In this document: in pieces, positions 1-10,196 of the stretch | Layout: each line of letters begins with the position of its first letter | How positions within the stretch are numbered: the first letter of the stretch is position 1 | Source: JAGVSV01 sp050952845 | Lineage (GTDB): Bacteria; Bacillota; Clostridia; Christensenellales; Aristaeellaceae | Length of the DNA stretch: 64,000 bases | Reading direction: 5' to 3' | Assembly (NCBI GenBank): GCA_050952845.1 | Contig: JBMNLP010000001.1 | Coordinates: 1,550,001 to 1,614,000 of the forward strand | The notes under the pieces: generated by a model | What the model was told of the DNA's origin: nothing | What the model saw: the letters and a program-made list of their open reading frames with translations, nothing else | The model's database searches: none | Translations under genes and position numbers: made by a program

Positions 1-2
1 GA

Positions 3-857
3 TGCCTGGCGGTGGATAGCGCCCATCAGGGCGAGGGGCTGATGGCGGTGGTGGTGTCCCGATTGATGGAGGAGCTGTTTGCCCGGGGACAGCACCATCT
101 GTTTGTGTATACCAAGCGCACGGCAGCGCAGAGCATCGCCGCCCTTGGCTTTTATGAGATTGCAGCGACCGATAAGGTAGCATTCCTGGAAAACCGCCGC
201 ACTGCCTTCCGGGACTATGTAAAGAGCCTTTCCAGGCCGGATCATACGCCTGAAAAGGTGGGCGCCATTGTGATGAACGCCAACCCTTTCTCGCTGGGGC
301 ATCTGTACCTGACGGAAACAGCAGCGGCTGCCTGCGATGCGCTGCACCTGTTCATGGTGTCGGAGGATGTGTCGGAGTTTCCATATCAGGTGCGCGAAAG
401 GCTGATCTTAGAAGGCACGCAGCACATCCCCCATGTGTATCACCACTCCACGGGCCCATACCTAATATCGTCGGCAACGTTTCCCAGCTATTTTATACAG
501 GAGTCCGAGGCGCTGACGCTGGCCCAGGCGCGGCTGGATGCCCAAGTATTCGGACGCATTGCCAGAGAACTGCACATTACTGACCGGTTTGTGGGGGAAG
601 AACCCCTGTCCCCCGCCACTCACCTGTACAACCAGGCCATGGCACAGGAACTGCCCCGCGAGGGCATTGCACTGACCATACTTAAAAGGAAAACCGACAA
701 CGGCACCGACCCCATCAGCGCCACCAGGATACGCAGGCTGCTGAAAGAAGGCCAGCTGGAAGCGCTACGGCCTCTGGTGCCGGAAACAACGTATGCCTTC
801 CTGATAAGCGAGGAAGGACTAAAAATTGCTGAAAAGATGCGGATGAAAAAAGAGTAA
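3..857 (+). CDS. citC: [citrate (pro-3S)-lyase] ligase, 5' truncated by window edge
   Basis: The protein would acetylate the prosthetic group of the acyl carrier subunit CitD and so activate citrate lyase. The visible part starts inside the N-terminal GNAT-like domain (QGEGLMAVVVSRLMEEL, typical of an acetyl-CoA-binding turn) and runs into the cytidylyltransferase-like domain, with NANPFSLGH as the nucleotide-binding signature and ISATRIRRLL as the matching C-terminal ISxxxIR motif. The reading frame is open up to base 3, and the GTG at 12 lies in the middle of a conserved domain, so the real start is outside the window. The citCDEF neighbours are not visible, so the link to citrate fermentation is inferred from the family only. 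Confidence 0.85.
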   Translation, partial: CLAVDSAHQGEGLMAVVVSRLMEELFARGQHHLFVYTKRTAAQSIAALGFYEIAATDKVAFLENRRTAFRDYVKSLSRPDHTPEKVGAIVMNANPFSLGHLYLTETAAAACDALHLFMVSEDVSEFPYQVRERLILEGTQHIPHVYHHSTGPYLISSATFPSYFIQESEALTLAQARLDAQVFGRIARELHITDRFVGEEPLSPATHLYNQAMAQELPREGIALTILKRKTDNGTDPISATRIRRLLKEGQLEALRPLVPETTYAFLISEEGLKIAEKMRMKKE

Positions 858-888
858 AGTCCTCGGGATTGTAACAAAAGCCTCTTTC

Positions 889-928
889 AGGAATCCGGGG
901 CACTTTTGAAAAAATGCCCCGGATTCCT
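889..928. repeat. perfect 14-bp inverted repeat after citC
   Basis: Arms AGGAATCCGGGGCA (889-902) and TGCCCCGGATTCCT (915-928) are perfect complements around a 12-base A-rich loop. The hairpin lies 31 bases past the citC stop and could end transcription from either side, but neither side is followed by a clear T run, so a strict intrinsic terminator is not proven. Confidence 0.6.
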
Positions 929-984
929 CCCGGTTCTATTCGTTTCTCCCCCGTTCCCGGTCTCCGGCTATTTCTCATATCAAC

Positions 985-1122
985 GTAAAATATTCATGCA
1001 TCCAAAGGGCTGAGGGATTTTGGCTTGCAGCGAGGAGCAGATGAGGGAAGCGTAGCAGCGCTACGCTGACCGAGCAGCCGACGATGCTGCAAGACAAAAG
1101 ACCCGGCACGACGATGCGTTAA
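985..1122. mobile_element. palindromic MITE-like element, copy 1
   Basis: The stretch folds back on itself almost end to end. The centre is AGCGTAGC-AGC-GCTACGCT (about 1049-1067), flanked by CTTGCAGC (near 1023) and its exact complement GCTGCAAG (near 1086), then by GATTTTGG matching CAAAAGAC, and by outer arms around GCATC/GATGC. The same plan and the same central hairpin recur at 58336-58498, where target duplications are visible. It has no reading frame. The outer limits are approximate. It overlaps the stop codon of the neighbouring gene by two or three bases. Confidence 0.55.
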
Positions 1123-2870
1123 TGTTTGGAGTTGGTATCAGCAGCAAACGCCACCATCTGCTCGGCAACCTGCGCCCAGCTGTGAATGCCATCGTAGGCG
1201 ATGAGGCTGTCGCTGAAGGGCTTGTTCTCGTTGCCGCGGTAGTAGTTGCAGTCGGCGCGGAGGGCGATGATGGCCAAGGAACCGGGAGCGGCCACGGGCT
1301 GACCAAAGGGCTGGGAAGTGGAGGTGAGGGCGGTGACGCTATCCAGACTGTTGAACAGCTGCCAAGCTAAGTTTTTAAGCCATGTGGGCTCTGAAAGCCT
1401 GTCCACCTGCACGGTTAGGGTGCCGCCCAATACGGTGATGGAGACCCAGCCAATGTGGTAATCTTCCTCAGCGATGAGAGGAAACCGGTAGGTGCCATCC
1501 ACAGCCGGATCGAGCACAATAAGGCGCTGGGTAAAACCGGCAAGTGCGGGGCTCAATTGACCAGCCATGGGGCCGTAGGGCTGGGCGACGGTGTCATAGC
1601 GGAAGGCCTTGCTTTGTACATAGGTGCTGGTGCGGGCTACCTGACCGCATACGGTGCAGTAGGTTACCTGCTCGCCCTTGCGTCGGGTGGTGGCGCCGCG
1701 GATGGCCTTCCAGTTGCCATCACTCTTATGACCGGTTGCTTTGACGGTGCGGGTTTGCACAGTGCCGCACAGAGCGCAGGTGCGGTTCTCGCTGCCCTTG
1801 GTGGTGCAGGTGGGGGCAAGGGTGGTCGTCCAGGGGCCAAAGGCGTGGGCGAGGGCCTTAAGCTGCATCTGCTGTTTGGCGTGACAGATGCTGCACTCAC
1901 GCTCGCTGAGGCCAGTGACGCCGCAGGCAGCAGCCTTGAGGGTGATGTAAGGGCCCCAGTTGTGCTTCAACGCTGGCAATACCCGGGTTTCTTTGACGCC
2001 GCAGCGGTTGCAGGCGCGTTCTTCAATGCCGGGCACTTCACAGGCGGGAACCTTTATGTTGCTCCATCCACCCCAGTCATGCCCCAGGGCTTTCAAAGCT
2101 CTATGCTCTACGCTGCTGCACGCCGGACACAGGCGCTCCTCATAGCCAGGCTGGGTACAGGTAGCAGCAAAGCCAACGCTCCAGGCGCCCCACGCGTGTC
2201 CGGTGGCAGCCACGTTGGCGCGCTCCACCCGGCCGCAGAGGCTGCAAGAGCGCTCGTCATAGCCGGGTTGGGTACAGGTAGGTTTAAGGACATGTGCCCA
2301 GGCACTCCAGCTATGGGACAGGGCGGGGATAACGGCGGTGGCCGTCTCAATTCCACAGCGCTTGCACACCTGATGGGAAACCCCCGCCATGTCACAGGCA
2401 GCGGCTAATTTCACCTGCCACGCCCCCGGGTCATGCCCCAGAGCAGCGATGGGCTTGCTGCCCAGCTCGATGCCGCAACGGTTGCAGATTTGGTGAGACT
2501 CGCCGCCAGCGGTGCAGGAGGGCTGCACTTTCACCTTCCATGCGCCGGGGTCATGTCCCAGGGCAGCGATGGGCTTGCTGCCCAGCTCGATGCCGCAGCG
2601 GTTGCAGGTTTGATGGGATACGCCTTCATCGGTGCAGGAGGGCTGTGTTTTCACCTTCCACGCGCCGGGGTCATGACCCAGGGCAGCCAGGATGCGGTTA
2701 TCGGAGGCGCCGCACAAGGAACAGAGAAAAAGCTCGTGGCCGTTATCGGTACAGGTGGCAGCCACCTTGGTGTCGGTAGATACCCATTTGTGCACGCACG
2801 CCGCCAGCGCGGGCGAAACGGTCAGCAGCAGGGCCAGGATAAGTACAATGATACGCCGCGTTTGTTTCAT
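1119..2870 (-). CDS. secreted protein with ten CxxC modules
   Basis: A 583-residue protein with a signal peptide (basic start, hydrophobic core, cleavage near SPALA-A at residue 24). Residues about 25-400 hold ten repeats of 37-42 residues. Each full unit reads roughly GH-x-W-x(9)-C-x(8)-C-x2-CG, with the pairs CSLC, CNRC, CNRC, CKRC, CSLC, CPAC, CNRC, CSIC, CALC and CTVC. Such modules are common in surface proteins of gut Firmicutes and are presumed to bind zinc or form disulfides; their role is not known. The last 180 residues have no repeats and I do not recognise them. Two repeat units (about 2420-2680) are nearly identical at DNA level, a sign of recent tandem duplication. The start is supported by AAAGGAGGGA just upstream. 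Confidence 0.75.
   Translation of the reverse strand: MKQTRRIIVLILALLLTVSPALAACVHKWVSTDTKVAATCTDNGHELFLCSLCGASDNRILAALGHDPGAWKVKTQPSCTDEGVSHQTCNRCGIELGSKPIAALGHDPGAWKVKVQPSCTAGGESHQICNRCGIELGSKPIAALGHDPGAWQVKLAAACDMAGVSHQVCKRCGIETATAVIPALSHSWSAWAHVLKPTCTQPGYDERSCSLCGRVERANVAATGHAWGAWSVGFAATCTQPGYEERLCPACSSVEHRALKALGHDWGGWSNIKVPACEVPGIEERACNRCGVKETRVLPALKHNWGPYITLKAAACGVTGLSERECSICHAKQQMQLKALAHAFGPWTTTLAPTCTTKGSENRTCALCGTVQTRTVKATGHKSDGNWKAIRGATTRRKGEQVTYCTVCGQVARTSTYVQSKAFRYDTVAQPYGPMAGQLSPALAGFTQRLIVLDPAVDGTYRFPLIAEEDYHIGWVSITVLGGTLTVQVDRLSEPTWLKNLAWQLFNSLDSVTALTSTSQPFGQPVAAPGSLAIIALRADCNYYRGNENKPFSDSLIAYDGIHSWAQVAEQMVAFAADTNSKH
2430..2690. repeat. tandem DNA repeat inside the CxxC protein gene
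   Basis: Two about 120-bp units, each containing GGGTCATG-CCCAGRGCAGCGATGGG and GCCCAGCTCGATGCCGCA, follow each other with only a few differences. A third, more diverged unit starts near 2670. They encode repeats 2 and 3 of the protein and are a likely site of slippage or unequal exchange. Confidence 0.75.
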
Positions 2871-2905
2871 GGTGTCCCTCCTTTAAGTTACAATGGCAGG
2901 TACGG

Positions 2906-3065
2906 TCAATCTCCAGCACAGCGGTGAAGTTGGTCTTTCTTCAGCTCATTGGCCGGGATACGCTGCTCCCAGCAGGGAGCATTGAGCAGGTCTTTATAGA
3001 CAAAGTATCCATGCTCCCGAGCCAAAAATAGGCAGGGCGTGCGGAGTCATCAACAATCCTCAGTC
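2906..3065 (-). pseudogene. C-terminal gene fragment, unknown, frameshifted
   Basis: On the minus strand the sequence reads TDGLRIVDDSARP in one frame and then continues in the next frame as CLFLAREHGYFVYKDLLNAP and onward to a stop at 2906-2908. The amino-acid composition is that of a folded protein, not of random sequence, but there is no start and a frameshift lies near 3030. I do not recognise the family. It sits in the decayed zone between the CxxC protein and the TetR-like remnant. Confidence 0.35.
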
Positions 3066-3146
3066 CATCAGTGCGTTAACTCCTTCATTTGGTACATGCG
3101 TATCATATCATAGTTGGTGTTTTCGTGAAAGCTCTACGGCTCTTGA

Positions 3147-3310
3147 TCATACGGCTTCAATATCTGACTTTCCAGCAATTCCGCGCACCAGCACATATAT
3201 GCCGGCTACAAACTCAGTTTGTTGCGCAGCGCGACACCATCAAACCCGCGCAGTAACGGCGTCCTCGCCACTCAATGAATAACTGCTCAGGTTTATGGAT
3301 GCGTAACTGT
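3147..3310 (-). pseudogene. C-terminal gene fragment, unknown, frameshifted
   Basis: Minus-strand reading gives VQLRIHKPEQLFIEWRGRRY and then, after one frameshift near 3220, TEFVAGIYVLVRGIAGKSDI ending in EAV and a stop at 3147-3149. There is no start codon: the upstream end abuts the TetR-like fragment on the other strand. Both pieces look like real protein, so this is most likely the remains of an inactivated gene. The family is unknown to me. Confidence 0.35.
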
Positions 3311-3315
3311 ACCTG

Positions 3316-3663
3316 GTGAACTATCCCATGCGCAGAAAGCTCTCGCGCCTGCTGACAAACACTTTCCTGCTGGACACCTGCTTTGGGCAACGGGTATACG
3401 GGCAGTATGCTCCGCATCAAGCATTGATACAGTGGCTGGAGGATGCGCAAAAGGATGGACGGTTATGCGTGCCGTTTCCTGCGCTTACCGCACGTATGTT
3501 CTATGGTATGGGATGTCTCACCTGGCCGGCGCTGCTCAGCGACGGCGCCAGCCTGCAGCGGGCAGAAGGACTGCGGGAAGAAATCGTAGCGGTTTTTTTG
3601 AGGGCCTATGGTGGGGATGATGCGCCTGCTGCACAGGAAACCAATCGAAATGAAGCATTATAG
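3316..3663 (+). pseudogene. TetR-family regulator remnant (C-terminal domain only)
   Basis: The 115 residues look like the ligand-binding half of a TetR regulator: a helical stretch YGQYAPHQALIQWLEDAQKD followed by a helix-rich tail and EEIVAVFLRAYGG near the end. The DNA-binding helix-turn-helix that should come first is missing, there is no good ribosome binding site before the GTG at 3316 or the ATG at 3328, and the sequence just upstream is another gene fragment on the opposite strand. It is best read as a truncated, inactive gene. Confidence 0.45.
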
Positions 3664-3697
3664 CTAATCGTTAACGCATTCTGAGTGTGTTGACAAT

Positions 3698-3750
3698 AAA
3701 AGCAACCGAACTGCAAACTCAAATCATGAGAGAACGGTTCGGTTGCTTTT
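3698..3750 (-). terminator. intrinsic terminator of tRNA-Leu
   Basis: AAAAGCAACCGAAC (3698-3711) pairs perfectly with GTTCGGTTGCTTTT (3737-3750). Read on the minus strand the stem ends in TTTT and lies directly behind the tRNA. The A/T run on both sides means it could work in both directions and also end any transcript from the TetR remnant. Confidence 0.85.
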
Positions 3751-3753
3751 CAT

Positions 3754-3839
3754 TGGTGCCGGTGGTCGGACTTGAACCGACACGGTATCGCTACCAACGG
3801 ATTTTGAGTCCGTCGCGTCTGCCATTCCACCACACCGGC
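3754..3839 (-). tRNA. tRNA-Leu(CAA)
   Basis: Acceptor strands GCCGGTG and CACCGGC pair perfectly, with discriminator A and an encoded CCA (3754-3756). The anticodon loop CTCAAAA has anticodon CAA (reads UUG). The T arm GGTTCAAGTCC is present and the variable arm is long (class II), as expected for leucine. Length is 86 bases including CCA. Confidence 0.95.
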
Positions 3840-3854
3840 ATGTGAGACAGGGTA

Positions 3855-3883
3855 AGTATAAAAGAATGAGGGGGTGATGTCAA
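3855..3883 (-). promoter_or_regulatory. sigma-A promoter of tRNA-Leu
   Basis: On the minus strand TTGACA (3878-3883), a 17-base spacer and TATACT (3855-3860) stand 16 bases before the tRNA 5' end. Confidence 0.75.
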
Positions 3884-3958
3884 TCGAAATATTCGGGATC
3901 ACCTGCCGAATGAACCGTAGGAAATGAATAGATTTCTACATCATATCGATCATGCATG

Positions 3959-3988
3959 TACAAAGCCCCGCCGAAACGGGGCTTTGTA
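3959..3988 (-). terminator. hairpin terminator behind rplA
   Basis: TACAAAGCCCCG and CGGGGCTTTGTA are perfect 12-base arms around CCGAAA. It is the only strong hairpin between the rplA stop and the tRNA gene. The T run after the stem is short (TTTGTA), so it may need help from other factors. Confidence 0.65.
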
Positions 3989-4065
3989 AAGCTGATATAG
4001 GCGTAAGCCACAAAGCGTTGAAACGTAGCCGTCAGCCGGTTTTCCTGGCGTACAGGCTGTCCGTA

Positions 4066-4755
4066 TCAGAACCGCATCGTGTTCAGGCGAATGGACGGAC
4101 CCATAGTTGAAGTAAGGTACAGCGAGCGCAGGTAGACGCCTTTGGCAGCGCTGGGCTTGGCGCGGACAATGGCGCCCATTAAGGCATTGAGGTTATCCAG
4201 CAGCTGCTCTTCGCCAAAGGATGCCTTGCCGATGGGACAGTGCGCGATGGACGTTCTGTCCACGCGGTATTCAACCTTACCGGCTTTGATGTCGCTGATG
4301 GCCTTTTCAACGTCGTTGGTGACGGTGCCGGCTTTGGGGTTGGGCATCAGCCCCTTGGGGCCCAGGATACGGCCGATGCGACCGACAAGGCCCATCATGT
4401 CCGGCGTGGCTACACAAACATCAAATTCAAACCAGTTTTCATTCCTGATTTTGTCGATGAGCTCAGCTTCGCCGACATAATCAGCGCCGGCTGCTTTGGC
4501 TTCCTCGGCCTTTTCACCCTTGGCAAATACCAGCACACGCTGGGTTTTTCCCGTGCCGTGCGGCAGCACCACCGTGCCGCGCACCTGCTGATCGGCATGG
4601 CGGGGGTCGACACCCAGGCGGGCATGCAGCTCGATGGTTTCATCGAACTTAGCTTTGCTGGTCTGCTTGACCAGGGCCACGGCTTCTTCCGGATCATAGA
4701 GCCGATTGGGCTCGATCAACTTTTTGGAATCCAGATATTTCTTTCCATGTTTCAT
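4066..4755 (-). CDS. rplA: 50S ribosomal protein L1
   Basis: L1 binds 23S rRNA at the L1 stalk and helps release deacylated tRNA. The 229-residue product has family hallmarks: MKHGKKYLDSKKLIEPNRLY at the start, the RGTVVLPHGTGK segment, the VGRIGRILGPKGLMPNPKAG signature at about 127-146, and a C-terminal GPSIRLNT. Length is normal. It is the last gene of the rpsL-to-rplA run and follows rplK by about 55 bases. In most Firmicutes rplJ-rplL comes next; here a terminator and a tRNA gene follow instead. Confidence 0.97.
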   Translation of the reverse strand: MKHGKKYLDSKKLIEPNRLYDPEEAVALVKQTSKAKFDETIELHARLGVDPRHADQQVRGTVVLPHGTGKTQRVLVFAKGEKAEEAKAAGADYVGEAELIDKIRNENWFEFDVCVATPDMMGLVGRIGRILGPKGLMPNPKAGTVTNDVEKAISDIKAGKVEYRVDRTSIAHCPIGKASFGEEQLLDNLNALMGAIVRAKPSAAKGVYLRSLYLTSTMGPSIRLNTMRF

Positions 4756-4810
4756 ATCAAGAACCTCCCTGTGGTATTAACGGCGCTGAGTCCTCCCACG
4801 TATCTTTTCA

Positions 4811-5236
4811 TCATTCCTCGACGGTGACGCCCATGCTGCGGGCTGTGCCTGCGACCATGCGCATGGCGGATTCTATGCTGCCGGCATTGAGGTCAGGCAT
4901 TTTTTCCTGTGCGATGGCCCGCACCTGGTCGGTGGTCAGCTTGGCAACCTTCTTTTTATTGGGGGTGTCGCTGCCGCTTTCGATGTTCAGCGCCTTTTTG
5001 ATCAGCACAGGCACCGGCGGCGTCTTGGTAATGAAGGTGAAGGAACGGTCTGCATATACAGTAATAACAACAGGGATGATCAGCCCTGCCTGTTTGGCTG
5101 TGCGCTCGTTGAACTCCTTGCAGAAGCCGGGGATGTTCACGCCGTGCTGGCCAAGCGCCGGACCGATGGGCGGTGCAGGCGTTGCCTTCGCCGCCATCAC
5201 CTGAAGCTTAATGATCGCGTTGATTTTTTTTGCCAT
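4811..5236 (-). CDS. rplK: 50S ribosomal protein L11
   Basis: L11 forms the base of the L7/L12 stalk and contacts EF-G. The 141-residue product has the N-terminal domain with APPIGPALGQHGVNIPGFCK and the C-terminal RNA-binding domain with a Gly-Ser-rich end. The start chosen is the ATG at 5234-5236 (MAKKINAIIKLQV). The longer frame begins at a GTG that overlaps the GGAGG ribosome binding site, so it is not used. rplK sits between nusG and rplA, the usual order. Confidence 0.97.
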   Translation of the reverse strand: MAKKINAIIKLQVMAAKATPAPPIGPALGQHGVNIPGFCKEFNERTAKQAGLIIPVVITVYADRSFTFITKTPPVPVLIKKALNIESGSDTPNKKKVAKLTTDQVRAIAQEKMPDLNAGSIESAMRMVAGTARSMGVTVEE

Positions 5237-5320
5237 TGATACTGGCACCTCCTACATATTGTGGTATTGGCGGCGCAGTGAACGCGCCTCCCACCAAGGG
5301 GCGCGGGACAACTATCCCGC

Positions 5321-5869
5321 TCAGGCTTTTTCTGCCTGGTCCAGGTCGATTTCAACCTGCATTTCACGGCCAAGGAACATCTTCACCTTCACCTGCATTT
5401 TGTTTCTTGCCAAATCAATGGCTTCAACTACACCGGTAAAGTTTTCCAACGGCCCGGACAGGATGCGGATTTCCTCGCCGACCACGATGCGGCAAGCATC
5501 CGCCTGAGGCTGGCTGTTGAGCATGTTTTCAACTTCCTCTTCCGTCAGGGGTACGGGCTTGCTTTCCGGGCCGACAAAGCCTGTCACGCCGCGCGTATTG
5601 CGTACAACATACCAACTTTCGCTGGTGATGATCATCTTCACCAACACATAGCCGGGGAAGGTTTTATGCATGGTGATGACACGCTTGCCGTTCTTGATCT
5701 CAGCGACCTCTTCCATCGGCACCTGGACCTCCTGAATGAGGTCCTGCATGTGATTGTTCTCGGCGGCTTTTTCAAGGTTGTCCTTCACCTTGTTTTCATA
5801 GCCGGAATATGTATGCACCACATACCACGCGGGTACTCTCGCACCGGACATGGTTTCCTGTTCGGACAT
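5321..5869 (-). CDS. nusG: transcription termination/antitermination protein NusG
   Basis: NusG binds RNA polymerase and couples it to Rho or the ribosome. The 182-residue product has the NGN domain (WYVVHTYSGYENKVKDNL, residues about 14-31; FPGYVLVKM and RNTRGVTGFVG further on) and a C-terminal KOW domain (ILSGPLENFTGVVEAID). The ATG at 5867-5869 has GGAGGG five bases before it, so the upstream in-frame TTG is not needed. It follows secE closely, as is normal. Confidence 0.96.
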   Translation of the reverse strand: MSEQETMSGARVPAWYVVHTYSGYENKVKDNLEKAAENNHMQDLIQEVQVPMEEVAEIKNGKRVITMHKTFPGYVLVKMIITSESWYVVRNTRGVTGFVGPESKPVPLTEEEVENMLNSQPQADACRIVVGEEIRILSGPLENFTGVVEAIDLARNKMQVKVKMFLGREMQVEIDLDQAEKA

Positions 5870-5883
5870 TTGACCCTCCAATC

Positions 5884-6150
5884 TCAGCCGACCATCAGGG
5901 CGATGAGCTTAGAGGCACCCATATCCAGTAACCCGATGACGATGCCCATGAAGACCATGAAGCCCATCACGATCAGCGTATAGTTCAGCAGGCTCTTCCT
6001 GCTGGGCCATGTGACGTTCTTCAGCTCGCGCCACATGTTTTTAAATGGCTGGACGAGCTTGCCGGGCAAGCGGCGGAAGAAGTCCACGGTTTTTGTCAGG
6101 AAAGTCGCCTTTTTCTTCTCTGGTTTGCGCAGGGCTTTATCTTCCGACAT
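5884..6150 (-). CDS. secE: preprotein translocase subunit SecE
   Basis: An 88-residue single-span membrane protein that stabilises SecY. The hallmark amphipathic segment FKNMWRELKNVTWPSRKSLL (about 36-55) precedes one transmembrane helix (YTLIVMGFMVFMGIVIGLL). The charged N-terminus of about 30 residues is typical of Firmicute SecE. It starts five bases after the rpmG stop and lies 14 bases before nusG. Confidence 0.95.
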   Translation of the reverse strand: MSEDKALRKPEKKKATFLTKTVDFFRRLPGKLVQPFKNMWRELKNVTWPSRKSLLNYTLIVMGFMVFMGIVIGLLDMGASKLIALMVG

Positions 6151-6155
6151 AGCCC

Positions 6156-6320
6156 TTACCTCGTTTCACGGTGAGCTGTATGCTTTTTGCAAAAGCGGCA
6201 GTATTTGCTCAGCTCAATACGGTCTGGGGTGTTTTTCTTGTTTTTCTTGGTGTTGTAATTGCGTTGCTTGCAGTCGTTGCAAGCAAGCACAATGCTGGCT
6301 CTTGCGTCTTTAACTGCCAT
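6156..6320 (-). CDS. rpmG: 50S ribosomal protein L33, zinc-binding form
   Basis: A short 54-residue frame, MAVKDARASIVLACNDCKQR through CRFCKKHTAHRETR. It has the two CxxC pairs (CNDC and CRFC) of the zinc-containing C+ form of L33 and the usual NYNTKKNKKNTPDRIELSKY core. ATG is at 6318-6320, TAA at 6156-6158, with GAGGTG a few bases before the start. It sits between tuf and secE, the common rpmG-secE-nusG order. Confidence 0.95.
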   Translation of the reverse strand: MAVKDARASIVLACNDCKQRNYNTKKNKKNTPDRIELSKYCRFCKKHTAHRETR

Positions 6321-6354
6321 AATGACACCTCTTTTCTGTCAGGTTACTAAGTGG

Positions 6355-7572
6355 TCAGTCCTGGATGACCTGGACAACAGCGCCTGCGCCGACCGTATGC
6401 CCGCCCTCGCGAATCGCGAAGCGCAGACCCGGCTCAATGGCGATGGGGGTGATCAGCTGCACTTCCATCTGGATGTTATCGCCAGGCATGACCATCTCGA
6501 CGCCTTCGGGCATTTTGATCGAACCCGTCACGTCCGTTGTGCGGAAGTAAAACTGCGGGCGATACCCGTTAAAGAACGGTGTATGACGACCGCCCTCTTC
6601 CTTGGTCAGCACGTAAACTTCGCCGAAAAAGTGCGTATGGGGCTTGATCGTGCCGGGCTTCGCAAGCACTTGCCCGCGCTCAATCTCGGTGCGCTGCACG
6701 CCGCGAAGAAGAACGCCGATGTTGTCGCCCGCCTGCGCCTGTTCCAGCAGCTTGCGGAACATTTCAACGCCCGTTACAACGACAGAACGCGGTTTTTCCA
6801 TCAAGCCCACGATTTCTACCGTGTCGGATACCTTCACCATACCACGCTCGACACGGCCAGTTGCCACCGTGCCGCGACCCGTGATCGAGAACACGTCCTC
6901 AACCGGCATCAGGAAAGGACGATCCACCGCACGCTCAGGTGTGGGGATGTAGTTGTCCACAGCCTCCATCAGCTCGTAGATGCACGCGCAAGCAGGCGCA
7001 TTCTTCGGGTCGCTCCCATCGGTCTGCATGTATTCCAGCGCCTTGAGCGCGGAGCCCTTGATGATGGGGATGTCATCGCCGGGGAAGTTGTAGCTGCTCA
7101 GCAGCTCGCGCACTTCCATTTCGACAAGCTCCAAAAGCTCCTCATCGTCCATCAGGTCGGTCTTGTTCATGAACACAACGATGTATGGCACGCCCACCTG
7201 ACGCGCCAGCAGAATATGTTCACGCGTCTGGGGCATGGGGCCATCCGGCGCGGACACCAGCAGGATGGCGCCGTCCATCTGTGCAGCGCCCGTGATCATA
7301 TTCTTCACGTAGTCAGCGTGACCGGGGCAATCCACATGCGCGTAATGACGGTTATCGGTTTCGTATTCCACATGCGATGTATTGATCGTTATGCCGCGCG
7401 CCTTCTCTTCCGGCGCTTTGTCGATTTCGTCATACCGCATCGCTGATGCGTGGCCGGCCTGCGCCAGCACCATGGTGATCGCTGCTGTCAGCGTTGTCTT
7501 GCCATGGTCTACGTGGCCGATGGTGCCGATGTTAACGTGCGGTTTTGTGCGCTCAAATTTCTGTTTTGCCAT
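6355..7572 (-). CDS. tuf: elongation factor Tu
   Basis: EF-Tu carries aminoacyl-tRNA to the ribosome. The 405-residue product has the full GTPase set: GHVDHGKT (19-26, G1), the switch I RGITIN, DCPGH (G3), NKTD (G4), and the two beta-barrel domains ending in GAGAVVQVIQ. Length is normal or slightly long. It follows fusA by 30 bases with a good ribosome binding site (AAGGAGGATTATT). Only one tuf copy is visible here. Confidence 0.98.
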   Translation of the reverse strand: MAKQKFERTKPHVNIGTIGHVDHGKTTLTAAITMVLAQAGHASAMRYDEIDKAPEEKARGITINTSHVEYETDNRHYAHVDCPGHADYVKNMITGAAQMDGAILLVSAPDGPMPQTREHILLARQVGVPYIVVFMNKTDLMDDEELLELVEMEVRELLSSYNFPGDDIPIIKGSALKALEYMQTDGSDPKNAPACACIYELMEAVDNYIPTPERAVDRPFLMPVEDVFSITGRGTVATGRVERGMVKVSDTVEIVGLMEKPRSVVVTGVEMFRKLLEQAQAGDNIGVLLRGVQRTEIERGQVLAKPGTIKPHTHFFGEVYVLTKEEGGRHTPFFNGYRPQFYFRTTDVTGSIKMPEGVEMVMPGDNIQMEVQLITPIAIEPGLRFAIREGGHTVGAGAVVQVIQD

Positions 7573-7602
7573 TTGTTAATAATCCTCCTTATTGCTACAG
7601 GG

Positions 7603-9678
<2,076 letters not shown>

Positions 9679-9725
9679 GCGAGCAGTTTCTCCCTTAATG
9701 ACCGGAATGTAGATTCATTCCCGTC

Positions 9726-10196
9726 TTACCAGCGGTAATGGGCAAAGGCCTTGTTGGCTTCCGCCATGCGGTGCATCTCTTCCTTACGTCCCACTGCCCT
9801 GCCTGTGTTGTTGGATGCATCCAGCAGCTCGCCGGCAAGGCGCTCTGCCATGGTTTTTTCGTCCCGATTTCTGCTGAAGTCGACCAACCAGCGCAGCCCC
9901 AACGTCTGCCGGCGTTCCGGGCGGATTTCTACCGGAACCTGATAGGTGGCGCCGCCCACACGGCGGGCTTTGACCTCCAGCTGCGGCATAACGTTGTTCA
10001 GCGCGTCCTGAAAAACATCATTCGGGTCCCTGCCGCTGCGTTCTTTGATCATGTCAAACGCGGAGTAGCAAACTCCCTGCGCAATGCCGCGCTTGCCATC
10101 TAACATAATCTGATTGATGAGCTTGGTGACGGCGACCGTCCCATATATGGGATCGGGCAGCACTTCACGTTTAGGAATAAAGCCACGACGGGGCAT
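9726..10196 (-). CDS. rpsG: 30S ribosomal protein S7
   Basis: S7 nucleates the 30S head by binding the 3' domain of 16S rRNA. The 156-residue length is standard. Hallmarks include PDPIYGTVAVTKLINQIMLD near the N-terminus, GGATYQVPVEI in the middle and the C-terminal KEEMHRMAEANKAFAHYRW. GGAGGAAAC stands before the ATG. Second gene of the str operon. Confidence 0.97.
   Translation of the reverse strand: MPRRGFIPKREVLPDPIYGTVAVTKLINQIMLDGKRGIAQGVCYSAFDMIKERSGRDPNDVFQDALNNVMPQLEVKARRVGGATYQVPVEIRPERRQTLGLRWLVDFSRNRDEKTMAERLAGELLDASNNTGRAVGRKEEMHRMAEANKAFAHYRW

Noticed and set aside
1455..2408. 317-residue open frame on the plus strand, opposite the CxxC protein
   Set aside because: It is the shadow of a repetitive gene: Gly/Ala-rich, no ribosome binding site, no family features, and the minus-strand frame has a signal peptide and clean repeats.
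6259..7446. 395-residue open frame antisense to tuf
   Set aside because: Arises from the biased codon use of tuf; His/Arg-rich composition and no start context.
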